A DNA stretch of 64,000 bases from positions 62,001 through 126,000 of the forward strand of contig JAHIQI010000050.1 in the NCBI GenBank assembly GCA_018902755.1. The letters run 5' to 3'. The notes under the pieces are model-generated. The model was not told the DNA's origin, did not search any database, and worked only from the letters and a program-made list of their open reading frames with translations. Positions 1-7,726 of this stretch are shown here, one piece after another (within the stretch, counting starts at the first letter, position 1; the number at the start of each line of letters is the position of its first letter). The translations under genes and the position numbers were made by a program. This DNA is from Pseudomonadota bacterium. Lineage in GTDB: Bacteria > Desulfobacterota > Desulfarculia > Desulfarculales > Desulfarculaceae.

Positions 1-248
1 CCGTGGCCGGAGTATTCATCCTTTTCCCCATGCTTGAATTGTTGTCCCTCACCGAGTGGGGCGAGCAATCACGCTTCATCATCTTCACCGTCATCTTGAT
101 CCTCACCCTGCTGTTCATGCCCGAGGGCTTGACGGTGTGGGTCTTGGACAAACTGGAGATTAAATGCCCCCGGTGCAAGCTGGTTAATGTCTTCACCAGA
201 AGGACCTGTAGAGCTTGCCGGGCGCCTTTGCGCAATCAAGAGAACTAA
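1..248 (+). CDS. livM: LivM-type branched-chain ABC permease, C-terminal fragment with zinc-ribbon tail
   Basis: This is the 3' end of a gene that starts before the window. The visible part has a hydrophobic segment and then LFMPEGL, which resembles the end of LivM permeases (usually an RPxGL motif). LivM forms the inner-membrane channel of Liv-type importers. After the permease end come about 30 extra residues with CPRCKLVN and CRACRAPL, a four-cysteine zinc-ribbon pattern that LivM proteins normally lack. The gene precedes the acyl-CoA ligase and livG/livF on the same strand. The assignment rests on a short C-terminus plus context. Confidence 0.65.
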   Translation, partial: VAGVFILFPMLELLSLTEWGEQSRFIIFTVILILTLLFMPEGLTVWVLDKLEIKCPRCKLVNVFTRRTCRACRAPLRNQEN

Positions 249-277
249 GCACTGGGAGAAAGAGGAGGGGGAGTTAA

Positions 278-1987
278 TTGACTTCTATATATGAAGAAAA
301 GCCTTGGCTCAAATTGTACCCGGAGGGCGTTTCGTGGGAAGTGGATTGCCCCGCGATCTCCCTGGGTGAAGCTTTCGACAGGGCCACGGAAAAATGGGCC
401 GGCAAGACCGCAGTTATTTTCTATGGCAGCAAAATTTCCTATAAGGAGCTGAGGCAGCGGGTGGACCGCCTGGCCACGGCCCTCGTCCAGAAGCTGGGCG
501 TGGCCAAGGGAGACCGGGTGGGGCTGCTGCTGCTCAACTCCCCGGAGTATTTGATCAGCTTTTACGCCTGCGTGAAGATCGGCGCCGTGGTCACTCCCAT
601 CAGCCCGGTATACGTCTCCAGCGAGATCAAGCACCAACTGCAAGACTCGGGCGCGCGGACCCTGATCTGCCAGGACATCCTCTTCGAGGGCGTGGAAAAA
701 AGCGGAGTGAAGCTCCAACACGTGGTGCTGACCAACATCTCCGAGTCCCTGCCCAAGCTCAAGCGCATGATGGGCCAGGGCATCCTGCGCGGGGTCTACC
801 AGAAAATGGCGGCCCCTCCTCCTGAAATATTGACCCGGGAAGGCATGCACCAGCTTCAGGACCTGATCGGCTCCCACCCCGCCGAGCCTCCCAAAGTGGA
901 CATAGACCCGCAAAAGGATTTGGTGGTGCTGCCCTACACCGGCGGGACCACCGGCCCGCCCAAGGGGGTGATGATCACCCACGCCAACACCGTGGCCAAC
1001 GTGCACCAGGTCTGCCAGTACCAGTCCATATTGGAAGAAGGCAAAGAGAATCTCATCGCCTACATGCCTTACTACCACGCCGCGGGCCAGAGCATCGGAG
1101 TGCTCATGGGCGTGTTGCAGGGCTTCACCCAGGTGACCATCACCACGCCGGAGTTGGACGACATCCTCACCTCCCTGGTCAAGCACCGGGCCACGGTGTT
1201 CGTGGGCGCCCCCACCATGTACGAGATGCTTAAGGACTACGACAAGACCGATCGGGTGCCTTGGAAGAAGTTCAAAGCCATCTGGTCCGGGGCCGACTCC
1301 CTGCACGAGGAGACCGGGCGCGACTGGGAGTTGCGCACCGGCACCACCATCGGCGAGGGCTACGGCATGACCGAGACCACCGCCACCACCCACATGGAGG
1401 CCGCCGGTCGCGAAAAGCCGGGAGCCATCGGCTTTCCCATACCCGGCACCGTCTCGGCCATCCTCGATCCCGAGGAAGACAAGTTCGTGCCCGTGGGAGA
1501 GCTGGGGGAGATTGCCACCATGGGCCCCCAGGTGACCACGGCGGGTTACTGGCAGCGGCCGGAGGTAACCAAGGAGTGCGAGGCGATCATCGACGGCAAG
1601 CGCTGGTGGCGCACCGGCGACCTGGGCCGCATGGATGAAGACGGCTACTTCTACGTCTACGACCGCAAACGCGACCTGATCAAGTACAAGGGCCTCAGAG
1701 TTTTCGCCCGGGAGGTGGAAGAAGTCCTCAAGACCCACCCGGACGTCAAGGAGGTGGGCGTGGTGGGCGTGCCGGACCTCTTGGTGGGCGAAAACGTAAA
1801 GGCCATCATCGTCTTGGAGGGCGACGCCCGGGGCAAGACCTCGGAAGCGGACATAACCGAGTTTTGCAAGGACAAGCTGGCTCACTACAAGATTCCCCGC
1901 ACGATCGAATTCGTGGGCGAAATTCCCAAGACCGACATCGGCAAGGTCTCCCGCCGGGAAATAAGGTCCATGGACGAGGAGGAATGA
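278..1987 (+). CDS. AMP-forming acyl-CoA ligase (ANL superfamily, FadD-like)
   Basis: It activates a carboxylic acid to its CoA thioester through an acyl-adenylate, the entry step to beta-oxidation. The 569 residues show the ANL phosphate-binding loop YTGGTTGPPKG near residue 220, GYGMTETT near 360, the hinge YDRKRDLIKYKG near 462 and the C-terminal lysine motif PKTDIGKVSRRE near 555. The start is TTG at 278, chosen because a strong GGAGGGGG ribosome site lies at 264-271. The stop is one base before livG. Being embedded in a Liv ABC operon suggests that uptake and activation of one acid are coupled. Chain length or aromatic specificity cannot be read from the sequence. Confidence 0.93.
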   Translation: MTSIYEEKPWLKLYPEGVSWEVDCPAISLGEAFDRATEKWAGKTAVIFYGSKISYKELRQRVDRLATALVQKLGVAKGDRVGLLLLNSPEYLISFYACVKIGAVVTPISPVYVSSEIKHQLQDSGARTLICQDILFEGVEKSGVKLQHVVLTNISESLPKLKRMMGQGILRGVYQKMAAPPPEILTREGMHQLQDLIGSHPAEPPKVDIDPQKDLVVLPYTGGTTGPPKGVMITHANTVANVHQVCQYQSILEEGKENLIAYMPYYHAAGQSIGVLMGVLQGFTQVTITTPELDDILTSLVKHRATVFVGAPTMYEMLKDYDKTDRVPWKKFKAIWSGADSLHEETGRDWELRTGTTIGEGYGMTETTATTHMEAAGREKPGAIGFPIPGTVSAILDPEEDKFVPVGELGEIATMGPQVTTAGYWQRPEVTKECEAIIDGKRWWRTGDLGRMDEDGYFYVYDRKRDLIKYKGLRVFAREVEEVLKTHPDVKEVGVVGVPDLLVGENVKAIIVLEGDARGKTSEADITEFCKDKLAHYKIPRTIEFVGEIPKTDIGKVSRREIRSMDEEE

Positions 1988-1988
1988 C

Positions 1989-2777
1989 ATGGCCGCCCCC
2001 TTCTTGGAGGTGCGCAATCTGGTCAAGGAGTTCGGCGAACTCAGGGCCGTGAACAAGGTCAGCTTCGAGATTGGGGCCGACGAGATGGTGGGCTTGATCG
2101 GCCCCAACGGCGCCGGCAAGTCCACCCTGATCCGGCTGATCACCGGCATTCTCAAACCTACTTCGGGCCAAGTGCTTTTCAAGGGCGAGGACATCACCGG
2201 CCAACCCATCCACAAGACGGTGAACATGGGGCTGGCCTCCACCTTCCAGATCGTCAAGCCCTTCCGCCACCTGCCGGTGGTGGCCAACGTCATGGTGCCC
2301 TGCCTTTGCCAACGTTCGCGGCGCAAGGGGGAGTGGGTGAAAACGGTGGAGCTCAGGGCCAGGGACTCCCTGGAGTTTTGCGGCATCTCCGACCTGGCCC
2401 TGGAACCGGCCTCGGTGCTTTCTCACGGCGACCTGAAGCGCCTGGAGTTGGCCCGGGCCATCGCCACCGAGCCTGACCTGCTCCTGCTGGACGAGCCCTT
2501 CGGGGGCCTGAACCCCGCCGAAACCAGGCTGGTGGCCAAGTCACTCAAAAGGCTGCACAAAGGCGGCCGCTTCGGCAGGCTGCACAGCGAAGGCCCCGCC
2601 ATGATGATCGTGGAGCACAAGCTCACCGAGCTGATGCCCATGCTGGACCGGGTCATCGTTTTGAGCTTCGGGGAAATCCTGGCCGTGGGCACCCCCGCCG
2701 AGGTGGTGAGCAACAAGGAGGTGATCAAGGCCTACATCGGAAAGGAGGTTAAAGCCCTTGCAACTCAAAGTGGATAA
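1989..2777 (+). CDS. livG: ABC transporter ATPase, LivG type
   Basis: One of the two ATP-binding subunits of a branched-chain-amino-acid-type (HAAT) importer. It has a Walker A motif GPNGAGKST near residue 38, a signature LSHGDLKRLELARA near 142 and Walker B LLLLDEPFGGLNPAE near 164, typical of LivG (about 255 residues). The signature reads LSHGD rather than the usual LSYGQ or LSGGQ. A short insertion follows the D-loop region (GGRFGRLHSEG, near residue 193). It overlaps livF by 20 bases. In this operon the cargo is more likely an organic acid than an amino acid (inference). Confidence 0.92.
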   Translation: MAAPFLEVRNLVKEFGELRAVNKVSFEIGADEMVGLIGPNGAGKSTLIRLITGILKPTSGQVLFKGEDITGQPIHKTVNMGLASTFQIVKPFRHLPVVANVMVPCLCQRSRRKGEWVKTVELRARDSLEFCGISDLALEPASVLSHGDLKRLELARAIATEPDLLLLDEPFGGLNPAETRLVAKSLKRLHKGGRFGRLHSEGPAMMIVEHKLTELMPMLDRVIVLSFGEILAVGTPAEVVSNKEVIKAYIGKEVKALATQSG

Positions 2778-3507
2778 CCTCACGGTGCTTTACGACCGGG
2801 CCATGGTGCTCAACAAGGTCGGCCTTGTCGTGGAAGAAGGCGAGATGGTGAGCCTGGTGGGCCCCAACGGCGCCGGAAAGACCACTTTGCTCAGGGCCGT
2901 GGCCGGTCTGGTGAAATGGGAAAAGGAATCCCTCAAGGGGACCGTGGGCGGCAAGATCACCCTCAAAGGCGAGGTGGAGTTCGGCCGCGAGAACATCAGC
3001 CGCTTGCGGGCCCATGAGATCGTGCGCCGGGGCCTGGTGCTGTGCCCCGAAAGGGGCAGGCCTTTCCGCGAAATGAACGTGCGGGAAAACCTGGAAGTCG
3101 GAGCCCACTTGTGCACGGACAAAGGCGCCATCGAGGAAAGCCTGCAAAAGGTTTTCCAGCTGTTCCCGGTCCTGGAAAAGCGCCAGAACCAGATTTCCGG
3201 CACCATCTCCGGAGGCGAGCGCACCATGCTGGCCATCGGGCGCTGCCTCATGGCCCAGGCCAAGTTCCTTTTGATCGACGAGCCGTCAGTTGGCCTGGCC
3301 CCGCTGGTCAAGGAGCACCTTTTTGACCGCATCAAAGACGTGCACGGCATGGGCATCACCATTTTATTGACCGAACAGGACATCAGCTTCGCCTTTGACC
3401 TGGCCACCCGGCACTATGTCCTGTCCCAGGGCCAGATGATGGCCCAAGGCTCCGCCGAGGAGTTACTGGCCGACGAAGTCGTCAGGCAGAGCTACCTGGG
3501 GCTTTAG
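2758..3507 (+). CDS. livF: ABC transporter ATPase, LivF type
   Basis: Second ATP-binding subunit of the HAAT importer. It has Walker A GPNGAGKTT near residue 35, signature ISGGERTMLAIGRCLM near 150 and Walker B FLLIDEPSVGLAP, a common LivF arrangement. The start is TTG at 2758, inside the end of livG, supported by AAAGGAGGT at 2741-2749 with good spacing. The overlap suggests translational coupling with livG. At 249 residues it is slightly longer than the usual 235, through an insertion after the first strand (VKWEKESLKGTVGGK). Confidence 0.92.
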   Translation: MQLKVDNLTVLYDRAMVLNKVGLVVEEGEMVSLVGPNGAGKTTLLRAVAGLVKWEKESLKGTVGGKITLKGEVEFGRENISRLRAHEIVRRGLVLCPERGRPFREMNVRENLEVGAHLCTDKGAIEESLQKVFQLFPVLEKRQNQISGTISGGERTMLAIGRCLMAQAKFLLIDEPSVGLAPLVKEHLFDRIKDVHGMGITILLTEQDISFAFDLATRHYVLSQGQMMAQGSAEELLADEVVRQSYLGL

Positions 3508-3689
3508 GAGCCTAATTTTTCAGCAATGCAGTGAATCAAAAAAGACACGACCAAATTGGGGAAAAACCAGAGGGAGCATAGCCCGTCGGCCGATTGTTGC
3601 GTGGGGATGTATCGCCCCAGGGGGTCTTGCCCAACAACGGCCAACGCCGCGGGCAATGCGGTTTTTGAAAACATGGAGGGAGGGATTTT

Positions 3690-4991
3690 ATGAAGCTGCA
3701 TCACAAAGGGTGGTTCAGGGGATTATGTTTGACGGGCTTGGCGGCCTTGCTCCTGCTGGCTCCGCCCGGAGTCATGGCCAAAGAGATAAAGGTGGGCATC
3801 CTGGGCCCCATGAAATTCGTGCAGGGGGAGCACGCCTGGTATGGGGCGGAGTTGGCCGCCGAGGAGATCAACAAGGACGGTGGCCTGATGGTGGGCGGCA
3901 AAAAGATGCCCATCAAGCTGGTCAAGATCGACACCAACGAAATTCTTAGCGTGATGAACGCCACCAGCGCGGTGGAAAAAGCCGTCACCGTGGACAAGGT
4001 GGATTTCCTGGTGGGCGGTTGCTCCTCGGGGGCGATCCTGGCCATGCAGGATGTGGCCATGGACTACAAAAAGATTTTCCTCATCTGCGGCTCTGGCTCC
4101 CACCCGGAGATAACCAATCGGGTGGGCAAGAACTACGACCGCTACAAATACTTTTTCCGGCCCGGGCCCATCAACGCCATCAACATCGTAAAGCTGGTCC
4201 TGGAGAGCACTAACACCTTGTCTCAGGCGATCAGGAAGAACCTGGGGATAAAGACGCCCAAGGTGGCCCTGTTGTTCGAGCAGGCCAAGTGGCTGGAGCC
4301 CCAGATACCGTTGTTCAAGAAATTCCTGCCCAAGTACGGCATGGAAGTGGCGGGCGTCTGGCGCATGTCCATCAAGGCCCTAGACGTCTCGGCCCAGCTC
4401 CAGGCCATCCGCTCGGCCGGAGCCCATATAATCCTGGCCATGACCTCCGGGCCGGTGGCCATTCCCCTGTACCGCCAAGTGGGTGAGTTGCAGATACCCG
4501 CTGCCATCACCGGCGTGAACGTGGAGGCTGAAGGCGCCAAGTTCTGGCAGGCCACCGGCGGCATGTGCGTGTACGGCGGTCTGACCGCCCAGGGCTCCGA
4601 CGTGGAAATGACTTGGCGCACCATGCCCTTCTACAAGAAGTTTGAAGCCAGGTACAAGGTTCGGCCCATCCTGACCGCCAGTTCCTACAACTCGCTGCTC
4701 ATCCTGGCCGAAGCCATCAACCGAGCGGGCACCACCGACGCCGAAAAGGTGGTCACGGAGTTGGAAAAGACCAATTTCGAAGGCACCCAGGGCCGGGTGG
4801 TGTTTGACAAGAACCACGACAACAAGTACGGCCCCGGCTTCATGACCGGCGTGGGCGTGCAGTGGATGCCCGGCGGCAAGCTCAAGGCCTGGTGGCCGCT
4901 CAACTGGGCGGGCGTCACCTATGCGGGAGTGGAGGAATACACCCTCTCGCCTTGGATGGTCAAGTACTGGAAGGAAAAAGCCGCCAAGTAA
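3690..4991 (+). CDS. Periplasmic substrate-binding protein of the Liv-type transporter
   Basis: A secreted type I periplasmic binding protein (Peripla_BP_6/LivK-like) of 433 residues. Residues 1-30 form a signal peptide (basic start, hydrophobic LAALLLLAPPGVMA core, then AKEIKVG). The mature protein opens with KVGILGPM and AAEEINKDGG, the usual LivK start. It binds the substrate for the LivGFM subunits just upstream. The 180-base gap after livF suggests separate mRNA processing or an extra promoter, which would fit the high level such proteins need. Its ligand is unknown; an aromatic or fatty acid is suggested by the enzymes around it. Confidence 0.9.
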   Translation: MKLHHKGWFRGLCLTGLAALLLLAPPGVMAKEIKVGILGPMKFVQGEHAWYGAELAAEEINKDGGLMVGGKKMPIKLVKIDTNEILSVMNATSAVEKAVTVDKVDFLVGGCSSGAILAMQDVAMDYKKIFLICGSGSHPEITNRVGKNYDRYKYFFRPGPINAINIVKLVLESTNTLSQAIRKNLGIKTPKVALLFEQAKWLEPQIPLFKKFLPKYGMEVAGVWRMSIKALDVSAQLQAIRSAGAHIILAMTSGPVAIPLYRQVGELQIPAAITGVNVEAEGAKFWQATGGMCVYGGLTAQGSDVEMTWRTMPFYKKFEARYKVRPILTASSYNSLLILAEAINRAGTTDAEKVVTELEKTNFEGTQGRVVFDKNHDNKYGPGFMTGVGVQWMPGGKLKAWWPLNWAGVTYAGVEEYTLSPWMVKYWKEKAAK

Positions 4992-5043
4992 TTTTCCGCC
5001 GGGCCGGTCTTCCCTCGGGGGGAGGCCGGCCCAAGGCGGAAAG
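4992..5043 (+). terminator. Long hairpin after the binding-protein gene, probable terminator
   Basis: An inverted repeat just past the stop codon. The inner arms GGGCCGGTCTTCCC and GGGGAGGCCGGCCC pair over 14 positions (two G-U) around a TCGG loop. Outer arms TTTTCCGCC and GGCGGAAA extend the stem. There is no long T run after it, so it may stabilise the 3' end as much as terminate. Confidence 0.6.
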
Positions 5044-5463
5044 CTTAGTCGGACAGCTTAACGGCCGACCGGGCTTTTGCAGGGCGCCTTTAGAGCTTAA
5101 AACACCTCAACTAGTTGTTGTCACTTCCGAAAGAATCGCTTCGCGATCAATGGCGGTAGCCGTAGGCACGGCCTTTTTAATGAAAATATTAGCGCGTAAG
5201 CAACATTTAAAGCGACCAAAACGATAAAGAAACGGCAACATATCTACGGATGTTAACGATAAATATCATCTAAATCCCAAAAGATTTAGATAGGGAGCAC
5301 AGCTTACAAAGCGGGTTGTACGAGTGTCCCGGCAAACGGATCGACTGGAGTAGGCGCTTGCCGCCGGCGAGGCCGAAACGGCTAAAGGCACTGCGGCGAG
5401 GCGCATGAATATAAGCTCACGGGACAGAGCGTCAACCCGACAAACCCTGGTGGGGAGACTGAA
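5044..5463. other. Intergenic region of 420 bases with one perfect inverted repeat
   Basis: No credible gene was found here. The DNA is AT-richer than its surroundings. It contains a perfect inverted repeat, ATCTAAATC (5268-5276), loop CCAAAA, GATTTAGAT (5283-5291), which could be an operator or small hairpin for the downstream crotonase operon. A smaller ATCGC-TTC-GCGAT palindrome lies near 5133. A ribosome site GGGGAGA precedes the ATG at 5464. Confidence 0.5.
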
Positions 5464-6243
5464 ATGAGCAAGGTCTTATACGACAAGGATGGGCCAATCG
5501 CCCGCATCACCCTCAATCGTCCCGAAGCGATGAACGCCATCGACTTCGAAATGATCCAACTGCTTCACGACATCTGGGAGGATTTCAAAGGCGACGACGA
5601 ATTACGCGTCGCCCTGTTGAAATCATCCAGTGAAAACTTTTGCGTGGGCTTCGACATAGCGAGCATCGCCGCCAAACTGGGCCAGGACAAATACTCCTGG
5701 GACAAGTCCTCCATGTTCGGCGAGGTAAACATCAACCCCATCGAGCATGGAGTGCAAAAGCCCATCATCAGCGCCATAGCCGGCAACGTCAACGGGGCGG
5801 GCCTGTGGTTGGTGCTGGCCTCGGACATCCGGCTGGCCACTCCAAAATCCGCTTTCGGCCTGGGCGAGGTGCGCATCAACTTCCCAGTGGAGTTCACCGG
5901 GCTTCTCTCCCGGTATATGCCGACTTCGCTGGCCTCGGAGATGCTCTACACCGCCCGTCCGGTGGGGGCGAAGCGGTTATACGATTTGGGCATACTCAAC
6001 GCCGTGGTCGAAGCGGAGGGTCTACAGCAGGCGGCCGAAGCCTATGCCAAGGACATCTGCGCGGGCGGCCCCCTGGCGGTGCGGGCCATGAAGGCGCTTC
6101 TGCAAAAGGGGCCTGACCTGGACTACCAGGCCACCCTTAAACTCAGCGACAGCCTGATCACTCCGGTGGTCAACTCCCTGGACACCATGGAAGGCATTCA
6201 GGCCTTCGCCCAGAAACGGCGGCCGGCTTGGCAAGGGAAATAG
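5464..6243 (+). CDS. Enoyl-CoA hydratase/isomerase (crotonase) family protein
   Basis: A crotonase-fold protein of 259 residues acting on a CoA thioester. The N-terminus (YDKDGPIARITLNRPEAMNA) and the oxyanion-hole segments NFCVGFDIASI and AGNVNGAGLW are typical. The first catalytic glutamate of true hydratases (GGGxE) is replaced: the aligned stretch reads NGAGLWLVLASD, with Trp at that place. The second position keeps Glu (FGLGEVRI). It is therefore probably not a classic hydratase; isomerase, hydrolase or lyase activity is possible. It opens the beta-oxidation gene run that follows. Confidence 0.85.
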   Translation: MSKVLYDKDGPIARITLNRPEAMNAIDFEMIQLLHDIWEDFKGDDELRVALLKSSSENFCVGFDIASIAAKLGQDKYSWDKSSMFGEVNINPIEHGVQKPIISAIAGNVNGAGLWLVLASDIRLATPKSAFGLGEVRINFPVEFTGLLSRYMPTSLASEMLYTARPVGAKRLYDLGILNAVVEAEGLQQAAEAYAKDICAGGPLAVRAMKALLQKGPDLDYQATLKLSDSLITPVVNSLDTMEGIQAFAQKRRPAWQGK

Positions 6244-6307
6244 CTTGAACAGACGGCCGCTGCCGGGGGGACGCGCCGTGGGGGTGCATTGAGAAAAGGA
6301 GACTGAA

Positions 6308-7669
6308 TTGAAAAAGGGTGTGGGAATCCACAATCAAGATCCGTCCGCTCCGGTCGGCCTCACCCATTGGGAAGACGGGGGGCGAGCCGTTGAAGAGGCT
6401 TTGGAGCTTTGCGACGGCCTGGCCGATTTCGAACCGGGCATGAAAGTTTATATAAAACCAAATCTGGTGGAATACCTGACCACCGTCCAGTTCCCGCCCT
6501 ACGGCATCATCACCACCAGCGTGGTGCTGGAGGCCTTGGTGCGTTGCTTCAAGGACGCCGGGGCCAAGGACATAACCATTGCCGAGGCCGCGGTGAGCAA
6601 CCCGGAGTTCAACTGCGGGGCCAAGCACACCTTCGAGGCGCTCAACTATGAGGCTCTTACCAAACGCTACGGCGTAAAGCTCATCGACCTCAACGACCAC
6701 CCTTTTGAAAAGACCAGCCTGGAAGGCTTCTCCCTGGCCATGTCAAAAATGATCCTGGAAGACGCTGACTTTCTGGTCAATGTTCCGGCTCTAAAGACCC
6801 ATGAGCAGACCAAGGTCACCCTTGGTTTCAAAAACAACAAGGGGTGCCTCAGCGCCAGGTCCAAGGCCATCTGCCACCACCGCAAAAGGCCCTTGGACGA
6901 TTTCGTGGCCCGCTTGGGCGAGCGGCTCTATCCTCAGCTTACGGTGATAGACGGCATCTATTCCCTGGCCAACGGGCCCATGCACATGGGCAAGGCCTAC
7001 CGGGAAAACCTCATCGTGGCCAGCCGGGACATGTTCTCCGCCGATTGCCTGGGCGCCCATCTCATGGGCTACGACCCGGCGGAGATCGGCCATCTGGCCA
7101 TATTCGCCGCCGAGCATGGCCGCAGCCTCAAGCCTGGCGACCTGACGGTGAAGGGTCTAAACCCCGATGAGCACATTCACGCCATCCCCTACATCGATCT
7201 CGACGACCCCTGGTACGTGGGCGAGGACGTGCAGCCGCAGTTCTACGAGAAAAACGGGGTCAGGGGTTTTAGGCAACCGCATCCGGGCCAGACCCTTTGC
7301 ACCGGTTGCTCCATGCTCTATCCCCTGAGCGTACTGTTCGTCATCACCGCCAGCATACTCTCGGGGGGCAAGCCCTACGACGACTACGAGTTGCTGGGTG
7401 GCAAGTTGGCCAAGCCCTCGGGCCACGCCAACAAGACCTTCCTGCTGGGCGACTGCATCATAGCGGCCAACCGCAAGGGCGAAGGCATCAAGGAGGCGGT
7501 GCCCATCCCGGGCTGCCCGGTGAGCTTCGATAACATGGTGAACACCTTCAACCAGCACGGCATAAAGTTCGACGGCAGGAAAACCCTGGATTTCTATTTC
7601 AAGAACAAGGCCAAGGCGTACGGCAAAAAGCCCGATCTGTATTCGATGGACCATTACATGATGGCCTGA
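6308..7669 (+). CDS. DUF362 domain-containing protein
   Basis: A 453-residue cytoplasmic protein (no signal peptide) of the DUF362 family, shown by YIKPNLVEY near residue 50, the FLVNVPALKTHEQTKVTLGFKNNKG block near 155-180 and a late Cys-rich region (CTGCSMLYP near 332, LGDC near 380, PIPGCPVS near 400). The four late cysteines could bind an iron-sulfur cluster or zinc. DUF362 proteins often accompany ferredoxin-type or anaerobic redox genes, but their chemistry is not settled. The start is TTG at 6308 with AAAAGGAGA upstream. Sitting between a crotonase and a multifunctional beta-oxidation enzyme, it may handle electrons for this pathway (inference). Confidence 0.82.
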   Translation: MKKGVGIHNQDPSAPVGLTHWEDGGRAVEEALELCDGLADFEPGMKVYIKPNLVEYLTTVQFPPYGIITTSVVLEALVRCFKDAGAKDITIAEAAVSNPEFNCGAKHTFEALNYEALTKRYGVKLIDLNDHPFEKTSLEGFSLAMSKMILEDADFLVNVPALKTHEQTKVTLGFKNNKGCLSARSKAICHHRKRPLDDFVARLGERLYPQLTVIDGIYSLANGPMHMGKAYRENLIVASRDMFSADCLGAHLMGYDPAEIGHLAIFAAEHGRSLKPGDLTVKGLNPDEHIHAIPYIDLDDPWYVGEDVQPQFYEKNGVRGFRQPHPGQTLCTGCSMLYPLSVLFVITASILSGGKPYDDYELLGGKLAKPSGHANKTFLLGDCIIAANRKGEGIKEAVPIPGCPVSFDNMVNTFNQHGIKFDGRKTLDFYFKNKAKAYGKKPDLYSMDHYMMA

Positions 7670-7726
7670 TGCCCGTGCCGCGCCAAGACACAATCGCTAA
7701 TAGGTAAGCACTGGAGTGGACAATTC

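Noticed and set aside
245..2386. 713-codon open frame on the - strand across the acyl-CoA ligase and livG
   Set aside because: It runs antisense to two clear genes with full family motifs; its translation is low-complexity His/Leu/Val-rich, typical of GC-rich shadow frames.
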